DNA of 64,000 nt from contig NZ_AWFG01000041.1 of the NCBI RefSeq assembly GCF_000682695.1, forward strand, positions 164,621-228,620. Reading direction: 5' to 3'. The translations under genes were made by a program, and so were the position numbers. The notes below the pieces were generated by a model. That model was given only the letters and a program-made list of their open reading frames with translations. It had not been told where the DNA came from and searched no databases. The stretch is from Hyphomonas chukchiensis (GTDB lineage Bacteria > Pseudomonadota > Alphaproteobacteria > Caulobacterales > Hyphomonadaceae). This document shows, in pieces, positions 46,974 to 54,780 of this stretch (its first letter is position 1; every line of letters begins with the position of its first letter).

Positions 46974-47870
46974 CTAGCGGGAACCGCCATTGACGCGGGC
47001 GCTTTCGATGAACTCGTCACAGATGCCGAGGCTCTTGGGGGCCACGATGATCTGCGTGCCTTCCTGGATCGCCTTGTCACAGGCAATCAGGGCGCGCTGG
47101 AAGCGGAAGAATTCCGGGTCCTTGTTGTAGGCGTTGGCATAGACTTCAGTCGACTTGGCATCGCCTTCACCGCGGATTGTCTCGGCCTGCTCGCGGGCCT
47201 GGGCCTCGATAACCGTTTTCTCGCGGCTGGCCTGGGCGCGGATAAGGCGTGCCTTTTCCTCACCTTCGGCACGGATGCGCTGGGCTTCCTGCAGACGGGC
47301 CGATTGCATCCGGCTGTAGACGCCTTCGGCCACTTCGGTTGGCAGGTCAGCCTGGCGGATGCGGACGTCGACAATGTCGATGCCATCCTCGGTCAGCTGG
47401 GCGTTCACCCGCTCCCGGATACGGTCCATCAGCTGGGAGCGCTGGCCGGAAATGATTTCCGGCACCGGCACGTCGCCCAAGGCTTCGCGGATGTTCGAGT
47501 TGGTGATCTGTTGCAACTGGCGGGCGGCAGCCGTCTCGTTGCGGAAACGCTGGTAGAATTTCAGCGGATCCTTGATGCGCCAGCGGACGAAGGCATCGAC
47601 CGTGAGGCGGCGCTGGTCGGAGGCCAGCACTTCGATATTCTCGATATCAAGGCCGATATTCTTCTTATCCAGCTTTTCGATCTGCTGGAACATCGGGATC
47701 TTGAAGTAGAGGCCTGCCTGGTCCTGGCCCGGCGCGTTGAACACCTGTTTGGGCTCGCCGACCTGCAGCATCAGGGCCTGTTCGTCCTGACGGACGACGA
47801 AGAATGAATTCATGAGCACCAGAAGTACGGCGCCCGCGATGATGATGGTTAGCCATCCAAAAGTACGCAT
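46974..47870 (-). CDS. hflC: HflC, modulator of FtsH protease
   Basis: A 298-aa SPFH/band 7 protein. An N-terminal signal anchor (about 5-27) precedes a periplasmic band 7 domain (about 25-200), and a helical segment (RLQEAQRIRAEGEEKARLIR) follows. With HflK it forms a large cage around FtsH in the inner membrane. The start overlaps the hflK stop by one base. Length and domain order are normal. Confidence 0.96.
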   Translation of the reverse strand: MRTFGWLTIIIAGAVLLVLMNSFFVVRQDEQALMLQVGEPKQVFNAPGQDQAGLYFKIPMFQQIEKLDKKNIGLDIENIEVLASDQRRLTVDAFVRWRIKDPLKFYQRFRNETAAARQLQQITNSNIREALGDVPVPEIISGQRSQLMDRIRERVNAQLTEDGIDIVDVRIRQADLPTEVAEGVYSRMQSARLQEAQRIRAEGEEKARLIRAQASREKTVIEAQAREQAETIRGEGDAKSTEVYANAYNKDPEFFRFQRALIACDKAIQEGTQIIVAPKSLGICDEFIESARVNGGSR

Positions 47871-49000
47871 TATTGCTGCCCTCCGTTCGTGGACCGCTGC
47901 GTTCGTTCCAGCGGCAGGTAGGGAACGGCGCCGGAGTCCTGATCCATGATCAGCTTGTCGGAGCGCTCCAGCACTTTTTCCATGGTTTCAAGATACATGC
48001 GCTCACGCGTGACGCGTGGGGCCTTGCGGTATTCCTCGTAGATCTGTTCGAAGCGTGAGGCCTCACCCTGTGCGTCGGCGAGGACCTGGTCGCGATAGGC
48101 TTCCGCTTCCTGCAGGATGCGCTGGGCGCTACCACGGGCTTGCGGCACGACTTCGTTGGCGAACTGGGTGGCCTGGTTGATATTGGTTTCGGCGTCCTGT
48201 TCGGCGACGTTCACGTCGTTGAAGGCCTCGATCACCTGTTTCGGTGGATCCGACCGGTCGATCGTGACGGCGAGGATTTCGATACCGGCGCGATAATCAT
48301 CGAGCAGGGCCTGGATCTGTTTGCCGACTTCCGTCTGCACGACATCACGTTCGGTCGTGATCACGCCCTGGAGGCGCGTTTTGCCGACGACTTCACGCAT
48401 GACCGATTCGGCGACCTGTTCGACGGCTTCCGAGGGGTTCTTGACGTTCAGGATGAAGTTTTCCGGGTGTTCGGAGTTGACCTTCCAGAAGACGGAAAAC
48501 TGGATATCGACGATGTTTTCGTCCTGCGTGAGCATCAGGCTTTCTTCGAGATTGTTGCCGATCCGCGTTTCCTTACGGTTTTCGACCTCGACGAGAACAT
48601 GTTCCTCGATAGGGGCAGGCAGGTGAAAGTGCAGGCCGGGCCCGAAATTGGTCTGCCATTTGCCGAAGCGGAAAACGGCCGCCTGCTGGGTCGGATCGAC
48701 CATGACGACGCTTGTGGACAGCCAGCCAAGCAGGGCAATACCGACGAGGACGACAAAGCCGAGCGGGCCGAAATTCGGGCCTGTTCCGCCGCCGCCGCGA
48801 CGGCGTCCACCGCCGCCACCATTGCCATTCGAGCGTTTTCGGAAGCGCTCCTGCATCCGTTTCATCTGTGCTTCGAGGTCGTTATTATTGCCCCCGCCGC
48901 CGCCAGGGCGCGTCCATGGCGAGCCACCATCCTTGGCAGGCTCGTCGTCGGATCCGCCGCCCCATGGGCCGCTGGATTTGTTCTTGTCATCCCAGGGCAT
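47870..49000 (-). CDS. hflK: HflK, modulator of FtsH protease
   Basis: The 376-aa partner of HflC. A Gly/Asn/Asp-rich disordered N-terminus (1-70, typical of HflK) is followed by a transmembrane helix (about 77-97) and a band 7 domain (about 95-300) containing VDIQFSVFWKV and EVGKQIQALLDDYRAGIEIL. The C-terminus is a short polar tail. The gene is divergent from mrp and leads the hflK-hflC-DUF2065-degP unit. Confidence 0.96.
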   Translation of the reverse strand: MPWDDKNKSSGPWGGGSDDEPAKDGGSPWTRPGGGGGNNNDLEAQMKRMQERFRKRSNGNGGGGGRRRGGGGTGPNFGPLGFVVLVGIALLGWLSTSVVMVDPTQQAAVFRFGKWQTNFGPGLHFHLPAPIEEHVLVEVENRKETRIGNNLEESLMLTQDENIVDIQFSVFWKVNSEHPENFILNVKNPSEAVEQVAESVMREVVGKTRLQGVITTERDVVQTEVGKQIQALLDDYRAGIEILAVTIDRSDPPKQVIEAFNDVNVAEQDAETNINQATQFANEVVPQARGSAQRILQEAEAYRDQVLADAQGEASRFEQIYEEYRKAPRVTRERMYLETMEKVLERSDKLIMDQDSGAVPYLPLERTQRSTNGGQQ

Positions 49001-49095
49001 AGCCCCTCCTGTTGGTTTCGTAGGCTTCTATATAGTGTCTTGCGTGATATGTGCATGCCTCAATCCGGGCTTCAAGGACGCAGGAGTCGCAGAAA

Positions 49096-50247
49096 GTGTT
49101 TGGTTCGAAGGAAAAATCCCGCCGGAAACTGGCCGGGCAGGTGCGCGACGCCCTTGGTGCGCCGGACTGGCTGGAGTCGGTCGACGTGGATGATTCGGGG
49201 CGTGCAATCCTCGTATTGCTTGCAGATCCGGCCGATCAGGCGGGCGCTGAGGCGCGCCGGATCGAGGCCGAAGGACGGGCGGAACTGGTGCCCGGCGTGC
49301 GGGCTGTAACCAGCATCCTGACCGCCCAGGTAACGGCACCTGCTCACAAGCATGTAAAGCTCGAACCGGCCCCTCGGAGGGTGTCCAAGGGGGCACGCCT
49401 GTCTGATGAGGCGATGCAGCAGGGCGCGCCGACGCAGGGTGGCAGTATACCCAGGATTGCCGGAATCGACCGGATTCTGGTTGTGGCGAGCGCCAAGGGC
49501 GGGGTGGGCAAGTCGACCGTTGCGGTCAATCTCGCTGCCGCCATGGCCAAGGCGGGCATGAAAGTCGGCCTGCTGGACGCAGATGTGTACGGGCCGTCGA
49601 TCCCGACCATGCTGGGCATGCAGGACGCGCAGCCGGAGACGGCGGCGTCGAAGAAACTGGTGCCGGTTGAGGCGCACGGGATGAAGACGCTGTCGATCGG
49701 CTACCTGTCTGACCCGGATGCGCCAATGATCTGGCGCGGGCCGATCGTGATGTCGGCGATTGCGCAGATGCTGAATGATGCCGAATGGGGCGAGCTGGAC
49801 GTGCTGGTGATCGATACACCGCCGGGCACGGGCGATGCGCAGCTGGCGATTGCCCAGCGCGTGCCGGTGACGGCCGCGATCATCGTGACGACACCGCAGG
49901 AAGTGGCGCTAGCCGATGTGCGGCGCGGGGCGGCGATGTTTACGAAAACGGCCGTGCCCGTGCTTGGCATTGTCGAGACGATGAGCTGGTTCGAGGACCC
50001 GGCGGGCAACCGCCATTACCTGATGGGCGAGGGCGGCGGCGCGGCCATGGCGACGACGCTGGGCCTGCCCCTGCTGGGGCAGATCCCGATGCTGCAGACA
50101 ATCCGGGAAGGCGGCGATTCAGGCAAGCCGGCGGCACTGGGCGGCGGCGAACCGGGGCGCATTTTCCACGAACTGGCGCGCACCGTGGCCGTTGGCCTCG
50201 ATACTCTGGAAACGAAGCCCGCCCCCGAAATCATCTTCGAGGACTAG
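49096..50247 (+). CDS. Mrp/ApbC/NBP35-type P-loop iron-sulfur carrier ATPase
   Basis: A 383-aa Mrp family protein that loads Fe-S clusters onto target enzymes. An N-terminal MIP18-like segment (about 1-75) precedes the ATPase domain with the Walker A VASAKGGVGKSTVAVNLAA (about 130-148), LLDADVYGPSIP and VLVIDTPPGTGDAQL. The start is GTG 49096, with AGGAG nine bases upstream; an upstream in-frame start would add a non-family extension. The usual CxxC cluster motif near the C-terminus is not obvious here. Confidence 0.9.
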   Translation: MFGSKEKSRRKLAGQVRDALGAPDWLESVDVDDSGRAILVLLADPADQAGAEARRIEAEGRAELVPGVRAVTSILTAQVTAPAHKHVKLEPAPRRVSKGARLSDEAMQQGAPTQGGSIPRIAGIDRILVVASAKGGVGKSTVAVNLAAAMAKAGMKVGLLDADVYGPSIPTMLGMQDAQPETAASKKLVPVEAHGMKTLSIGYLSDPDAPMIWRGPIVMSAIAQMLNDAEWGELDVLVIDTPPGTGDAQLAIAQRVPVTAAIIVTTPQEVALADVRRGAAMFTKTAVPVLGIVETMSWFEDPAGNRHYLMGEGGGAAMATTLGLPLLGQIPMLQTIREGGDSGKPAALGGGEPGRIFHELARTVAVGLDTLETKPAPEIIFED

Positions 50248-50303
50248 GTTGCATGACGGCCGTATCAGCGGCCGCCATGTGATGTGGTCAAAAGCCGCTG
50301 GCC

Positions 50304-51041
50304 TCAGACCTGCGCAAAGCCACCATCGACGAACACTTCACCGCCCGTCATGAAGCTGCTGTCGTCGGAGGCGAGGAAGGCTGCAACCGCCCCCGTTTCC
50401 GACACCTCGCCGATGCGCCCAAGCGGCGTCGAGGCGCCCATCTCCCTCATGGCGTCTTCGCCCACCTCGGTGAAGGCGAGTTCCGTCGCAGTCGGGCCGG
50501 GCGAGAGAATGTTCACCCGGATGCCCGTGCCCTTGAGGTCCAGCGCCCAGCTGCGGGCGAGGTTGCGGATCGCCGCCTTGGACGCGCTGTAGATGCTGAA
50601 GGCGGGCGTGCCCATGACGCCGGTGGTTGAGCCGGTCAGGATGACCGAGCTGCCCTTGCGCAGCAGCGGCAGCGCCTTCTGAACGGTGAATACGGTGCCG
50701 CGCACATTGATGTTGAACGTCTTGTCGAAATGCTCCGGCGTGATGTCGCCGAGGGCCGCGACCTGGCCGGTGCCGGCATTGGCGAACAGCACGTCAACAT
50801 GGCCCTTGCCGGCCTTCACGGTATCGAACAGCCGGTCGAGATCGGCGAGGTTCGAGATGTCGCCCCGCACGGCCTCGGCATTTCCAGCGCCGAGTTCGGC
50901 GACCGCTGCGTCGAGCTTATCCTGACGCCGGCCGAAGAGGTAGACGAACGCGCCTTCCTCAACGAAGCGCTTTGCGGCGCCGAAGCCGATGCCCGTGCCG
51001 CCACCGGTGACGACGGCGATTTTTCCTTCAAGTCTCTTCAT
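50304..51041 (-). CDS. SDR family oxidoreductase
   Basis: A 245-aa classical short-chain dehydrogenase with TGGGTGIGFGAA (about 12-23), NAG.. (about 87-90 as NAGTG), the catalytic Ser in VILTGSTTG and YSASKAAIRNLARS (YxxxK). The C-terminal SPGPTATELAF and DGGFAQV are typical. AGGAG lies nine bases before the ATG. It is divergent from an HxlR regulator, a frequent pairing in which the regulator controls the oxidoreductase, often in response to electrophiles. Confidence 0.92.
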   Translation of the reverse strand: MKRLEGKIAVVTGGGTGIGFGAAKRFVEEGAFVYLFGRRQDKLDAAVAELGAGNAEAVRGDISNLADLDRLFDTVKAGKGHVDVLFANAGTGQVAALGDITPEHFDKTFNINVRGTVFTVQKALPLLRKGSSVILTGSTTGVMGTPAFSIYSASKAAIRNLARSWALDLKGTGIRVNILSPGPTATELAFTEVGEDAMREMGASTPLGRIGEVSETGAVAAFLASDDSSFMTGGEVFVDGGFAQV

Positions 51042-51099
51042 CTCTAGAACTCCTCTTGCTGGTGAGGGCTCTAGCTATGAGGTGATAACCTATGGACAA

Positions 51100-51121
51100 G
51101 TATGCACCTTTTGGTAAGTAC
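51100..51121. promoter_or_regulatory. Inverted repeat between the SDR and HxlR genes (candidate operator)
   Basis: GTA-tgc-ACC-tttt-GGT-aag-TAC is a 22-bp interrupted palindrome that ends six bases before the HxlR start and lies in the 86-base divergent gap. It is a plausible HxlR operator acting on both genes, inferred from symmetry and place only. Confidence 0.55.
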
Positions 51122-51127
51122 CCATAA

Positions 51128-51484
51128 ATGTCGTTACAATCCACTGATACGCCCGTCTTCAGCTGTGGCCTTGATGCGTCGCTGCGCATTGTCGGCGGCA
51201 AATGGAAGCCGCTGATCCTGTACTTCCTGTGCGGGGGGCCGAGCCGGTATGGCGAACTGAAGCGAGCCGTTGCCGGCGTAAGCGACAAGATGCTGATCCA
51301 GCAGCTGAAAGAGCTGGAGGCGCACGGCATGGTTATCCGCAAGGACTATGGGGAAATACCGCCACGGGTGGAGTATTCCCTCAGCCCCATGGGCCGGAGC
51401 CTCGGCGATGCGTTGAAGCCCCTGTGTGTCTGGGGCGAACAGAACGCGGGAGAGATTGCCGCTGCGCTACGGCCCGGGAGCTGA
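51128..51484 (+). CDS. HxlR family transcriptional regulator
   Basis: A 118-aa winged helix-turn-helix regulator. The family core begins with GLDASLRIVGGKWKPLILYF (about 14-33), followed by the recognition region MLIQQLKELEAHGMVIRKDY and the wing VEYSLSPMGRSL. Cys13 in FSCGLD is at the position that senses thiol-reactive compounds in some family members. No good ribosome binding site precedes the ATG, because the inverted repeat abuts it. It is divergent from the SDR gene. Confidence 0.92.
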   Translation: MSLQSTDTPVFSCGLDASLRIVGGKWKPLILYFLCGGPSRYGELKRAVAGVSDKMLIQQLKELEAHGMVIRKDYGEIPPRVEYSLSPMGRSLGDALKPLCVWGEQNAGEIAAALRPGS

Positions 51485-51489
51485 CAGCC

Positions 51490-52398
51490 TCAGGCGTTGA
51501 AGTTCAGCACGAGGCCGGGTTCCGGCCAGCGGCACTTGATGAGCTGGCCTGTGCTGGAGAGTGTCAGCCAGGCATCCTTCATGTCGTCGCCGCCAAAGGC
51601 GATATTGGTGACCAGCATGTCCGGAAAGGCGGTGTGGCTGAACTCGCCCTGCGGCGTGATCGTCGTGATGCCGCCATTGAGGATGGTGGCGACGCAGACA
51701 TTGCCGGCAGCGGTCATCGCGAGACTGTCAAAGTATTGCAGGCCCGGCATCGTGGCGACGACGCGTCCGCCATTGAACGGGCTGGCCGGCTTGATCTCGC
51801 CGGGGGCGGCAAGGTCGAAGGCCCACATGCGGCCGGTCATCGTGTCGGCCATGAAGACGGTCTGCTCGTCCGGCGAGAGGCCGACGCCGTTCGGGCTGGA
51901 ATAGTGGAAATCGAGCTCCTTGGCTTCCGAAGCGCCCCTGGCGAGGAAGTAGAGGCCGCCATAGTCGCGGTGGCGGGAATAGGATTTGCCATGGTCGGTG
52001 AAGTAGAGGTTGCCCGCCTTGTCGAAGACCAGGTCGTTCGGGCCCTTCAGCTTGTTGCCGCCGACGCTGTCGAGCACGCGTTCAACCTTGCCGGTGGAGA
52101 GATCGATACGCTCGATGCGGCCGCCGGAATAGTCGTCCGCCGCGTTGCCGGGGATCAGCAGGCCTTCGACATGGGACCATTGGAAGCCGCCATTGTTGCA
52201 GCACCAGAGGGCGCCGTCCGGCCCGATGGCGAGGCCGTTGGGGCCACCGCCGGGCGTTGCCACGACCTCTGACTTGCCCTTGCCCCAGTGCCGGGAGATC
52301 TGGCCCTTCTGGATTTCAACGACAATGACGGAGCCGTCTGACATGACGACCGGGCCTTCCGGAAAGCCGAGACCATCGGCGACGAGTTCGAAATCCAT
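51490..52398 (-). CDS. SMP-30/gluconolactonase family protein
   Basis: A 302-aa six-bladed beta-propeller hydrolase of the SMP-30/gluconolactonase/LRE type. Blade-like repeats recur, for example GFPEGPVVMSDGSVIVVEI, GPNDLVFDKAGNLYFTDHG and SPNGVGLSPDEQTVFMADT, with the metal Glu, Asn and Asp in those turns. It probably opens a sugar lactone. GGAGGA lies seven bases before the ATG at 52398; the upstream in-frame extension is unlike the family. It converges with hxlR, five bases away. Confidence 0.88.
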   Translation of the reverse strand: MDFELVADGLGFPEGPVVMSDGSVIVVEIQKGQISRHWGKGKSEVVATPGGGPNGLAIGPDGALWCCNNGGFQWSHVEGLLIPGNAADDYSGGRIERIDLSTGKVERVLDSVGGNKLKGPNDLVFDKAGNLYFTDHGKSYSRHRDYGGLYFLARGASEAKELDFHYSSPNGVGLSPDEQTVFMADTMTGRMWAFDLAAPGEIKPASPFNGGRVVATMPGLQYFDSLAMTAAGNVCVATILNGGITTITPQGEFSHTAFPDMLVTNIAFGGDDMKDAWLTLSSTGQLIKCRWPEPGLVLNFNA

Positions 52399-52511
52399 GC
52401 GTGTTCCTCCTTGTTTTGGAGGGACACTAGGCCTGGCATTAAGGGGCCGCAACGCCTGACGCAGGGGAGCACAACCGGCGGGCGGCTGATCGTTCTCTGG
52501 TTATTCTGGGG

Positions 52512-53060
52512 TCAGGAATCGGTGTCGGCGTGGCTTGCGGCGTGGACCCGCTCAAGCTTGCGGATCGTATAGGCAAAATCATTGCCGTTAGTGGCCTCGA
52601 AATGCTCGGCCGTATGTTCGTGCCATTCATCGTCGGCGAGTTCGGGGAAATAGGCGTCGCCGTGGGGATAGGATTCGACGTCGGTCAGGTAGATGCGGTC
52701 GGCGAGCGGCATGGCCAGCTTGTAGATCGCCTCGCCGCCGATCACGAAGGCTTCCCGGCGGCCATCGCGCGCGGCCACGGCCTTGGCGGCACTCATCGCC
52801 GCGATAAAGTTGGAATAGACGCGCGCGCCAGGGGCATCATAGGTCCAGTCGCGCGTCATCACGATATTCTCGCGGCCGGGCAGGGGGCGCTTGGGCAGGC
52901 TTTCCCAGGTCTTGCGGCCCATGATGATCGGGTTGCCCATCGTGATGCGCTTGAAGAACATCATGTCGCCCTTGAGGCGCCATGGGAGTTCGCCAGCGAC
53001 GCCGATGACGCCATTCCGGCCACGGGCAACAATCAGGCTAAGTTTCACGTCATTCTGCAT
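52512..53060 (-). CDS. folA: Dihydrofolate reductase
   Basis: NADPH-dependent reduction of dihydrofolate to tetrahydrofolate. The 182 aa include the substrate-region ELPWRLKGDMMFFKRITMG (about 24-42), MGRKTWESLPKRPLPGR (about 46-62), the nucleotide loop VIGGEAIYKLAMP and the final TIRKLER strand. A short Lys/Asp/Ser-rich tail extends past the usual end. The start could also be an in-frame TTG at 53075. thyA lies about 4 kb away, giving a thymidylate cycle in the same window. Confidence 0.95.
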   Translation of the reverse strand: MQNDVKLSLIVARGRNGVIGVAGELPWRLKGDMMFFKRITMGNPIIMGRKTWESLPKRPLPGRENIVMTRDWTYDAPGARVYSNFIAAMSAAKAVAARDGRREAFVIGGEAIYKLAMPLADRIYLTDVESYPHGDAYFPELADDEWHEHTAEHFEATNGNDFAYTIRKLERVHAASHADTDS

Positions 53061-53094
53061 GGATGAAGTAAGCAACTTTCAGCTTTTTCGTTGA

Positions 53095-53114
53095 CGAGGC
53101 GCTTTTTTGCCTCG
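53095..53114 (+). repeat. Inverted repeat in the folA/transporter divergent gap
   Basis: CGAGGC and GCCTCG enclose GCTTTTTT. The hairpin lies 92 bases upstream of the membrane-protein start chosen here. It could be an operator or leader hairpin; it also argues against starting translation inside it at TTG 53107. Confidence 0.45.
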
Positions 53115-53205
53115 CCTTGTTAAGCATGTGAGACACATTCTTTTGGGGTGTAATCAACCGGATTTGTCAGATATCCGTCACGAAACGCAGTTGCAGGGGC
53201 ATGGC

Positions 53206-53943
53206 GTGCTGAATTCCTTTCTCTCGATAATTACCAACGGCAATACAGGACAGGCGCTTCCGGTTTTGGTTGCGCTCGGCCTCACCTTTGCGGCGATCTA
53301 CATGCTCAAAGGGCGCGCCTGGGCGCTTATGTATGTCGCTTTGATACCTTTCCTGAACTGGTCGTTCGGCGTGATTCCGGAGTTCGAGATTCTGGCCAAG
53401 AGCGCCAGCTGGCCGCATGGCCTGTCGCTGCACCCGATGACAATCGTGACAGGCATGGTGTTCGTTGTACGCGACTTCGTGCAACGGGAAATGGGCCACC
53501 GGGTGCTGGCCGTGATGGCGATGGCTGTGGCCTGGTCGTTCTTCTATGCTTGGCCGGTGATCGCACTGGCCAGTGGCATTGCCTTCGCTGTGTCTGAAGG
53601 CGTCGACTGGCTGATGTTCACGTTTACAAAATACCGGCTGTCGACGCGCATCCTGTTGTCGAGCGCACTGGCGGCGCCGGTCGACACGACCGTGTTCCTG
53701 TATGGCGCGGACCTCGCCAAGCAGCTTAACTTCAACGGAGCGATCCTTCATGGCCCGGTCACCCTGCCGATCGTTCGTTTCTTCTGGGATCAGTCCTGGA
53801 TCATCCCGCTGCCCGACGGGAATACGTTCCATATTGCGAACTGGGTTGTCTTCGTGATCGGCAAGATGGTGGGCGCGGTTGCCGTGTCCATGATCATGCG
53901 GCGGCGGGAAAACCTCGGCCTGGTAGACCCGGCCGAGGCTTGA
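53206..53943 (+). CDS. VUT/queuosine-precursor-transporter-like membrane protein
   Basis: A 245-aa protein with about six transmembrane segments. The second half resembles the YhhQ/VUT (vitamin uptake transporter-like) family: TGMVFVVRDFVQREMGHRV (about 85-103), a SEGVDWLMFTF region, and SSALAAPVDTTVFL. YhhQ members import the queuosine precursor preQ0/preQ1; the specificity of this divergent member is unknown. I chose GTG 53206 (AGGGG six bases upstream, then a hydrophobic start) over TTG 53107 inside a hairpin or GTG 53128. It converges with aqpZ. Confidence 0.65.
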   Translation: MLNSFLSIITNGNTGQALPVLVALGLTFAAIYMLKGRAWALMYVALIPFLNWSFGVIPEFEILAKSASWPHGLSLHPMTIVTGMVFVVRDFVQREMGHRVLAVMAMAVAWSFFYAWPVIALASGIAFAVSEGVDWLMFTFTKYRLSTRILLSSALAAPVDTTVFLYGADLAKQLNFNGAILHGPVTLPIVRFFWDQSWIIPLPDGNTFHIANWVVFVIGKMVGAVAVSMIMRRRENLGLVDPAEA

Positions 53944-53947
53944 GGCA

Positions 53948-54634
53948 TTAGCTTGGGTCTTTTTCCAGAAGGCCGAACCGGGCTTTCATGCCTGCCAGGC
54001 CTGCGCCGACCAGCGGAGCGAGCAGGAACAGCCAGAGCTGCGACATCGCATGCCCGCCTACGAACAGGGCCGGGCCGAAGCTGCGCGCCGGATTGACCGA
54101 AACGCCAGTGACCTGAATGCCGACAATGTGGATGGCTGTCAGTGTCAGGCCGATCGACAGGCCCGCCATCGGTGTGGGTGCCGCCAGGTTGGTCGATCCG
54201 AGGATGACGATCAGGAAGAGGAATGTGGCGACCACTTCAAAGATGATGGCGGCCATCAGGCTATACTCGCCGAGATAACCCGTTCCCCAGCCGTTCTGTC
54301 CGAGGCCGTTGATGGCCACGTCATAGCCGTTCTGGCCGCTGGCGATGAGTAAGAGGATGCCGGCACCGATTGTGGCGCCAATGAATTGGGCGAGCCAGTA
54401 GGTGAGCATGGTCTTGCCGTCCATGCGGCCTGCGACGAAGGCGCCGAAGCTGACGGCCGGGTTTACGTGGCAGCCGGAGATATGGCCGATGCCGTAGGCC
54501 ATGGCCACGATGGCGAGCCCAAAGGCGAAGGCGATGCCGAGTTGCCCGACCTGGTCGCCGGCCAGGACGGCCGATCCGCAACCAAACAGGACTAGAGTCA
54601 GGGTGCCGATGAGTTCGGCTGCAAAGACTTTCAT
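53948..54634 (-). CDS. aqpZ: Aquaporin Z-type water channel
   Basis: A 228-aa six-helix MIP channel with two NPA boxes, GCHVNPAVSFGAF (about 58-70) and VSVNPARSFGPALF (about 180-193), and the AELIGTLTLVLFGCGSAV start typical of AqpZ. It conducts water across the inner membrane. GGGAGG lies six bases before the ATG at 54634; an upstream in-frame start is only an extension through the divergent promoter. Confidence 0.94.
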   Translation of the reverse strand: MKVFAAELIGTLTLVLFGCGSAVLAGDQVGQLGIAFAFGLAIVAMAYGIGHISGCHVNPAVSFGAFVAGRMDGKTMLTYWLAQFIGATIGAGILLLIASGQNGYDVAINGLGQNGWGTGYLGEYSLMAAIIFEVVATFLFLIVILGSTNLAAPTPMAGLSIGLTLTAIHIVGIQVTGVSVNPARSFGPALFVGGHAMSQLWLFLLAPLVGAGLAGMKARFGLLEKDPS

Positions 54635-54708
54635 GATTTCCCTCCCAGGAATGAGGCGGCCCCACGCCGCCTGCCGGTGAATTTGATGCAGTTTCCCATT
54701 TTGGGCAA

Positions 54709-54760
54709 TTGACATGCATTGTGCGGCCGCTAATAAAGTGAGACGTTATCTTATAACATC
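54709..54760 (+). promoter_or_regulatory. Promoter with Zur-like box upstream of the TonB receptor
   Basis: A -35 element TTGACA (54709-54714) and a -10-like TAATAA (54731-54736), 16 bases apart, are followed by a palindrome GACGTTAT-CTT-ATAACATC (54742-54760, one mismatch between arms) covering the expected transcription start. GTTAT-N3-ATAAC is the core of alphaproteobacterial Zur boxes, so zinc repression is predicted. Confidence 0.72.
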
Positions 54761-54780
54761 CAATGCAGGTTTCCTCCCCC

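Noticed and set aside
53107..53109. TTG start for the VUT-like protein
   Set aside because: It lies inside a hairpin loop, has no ribosome binding site, and the added 33 residues are not membrane-like.
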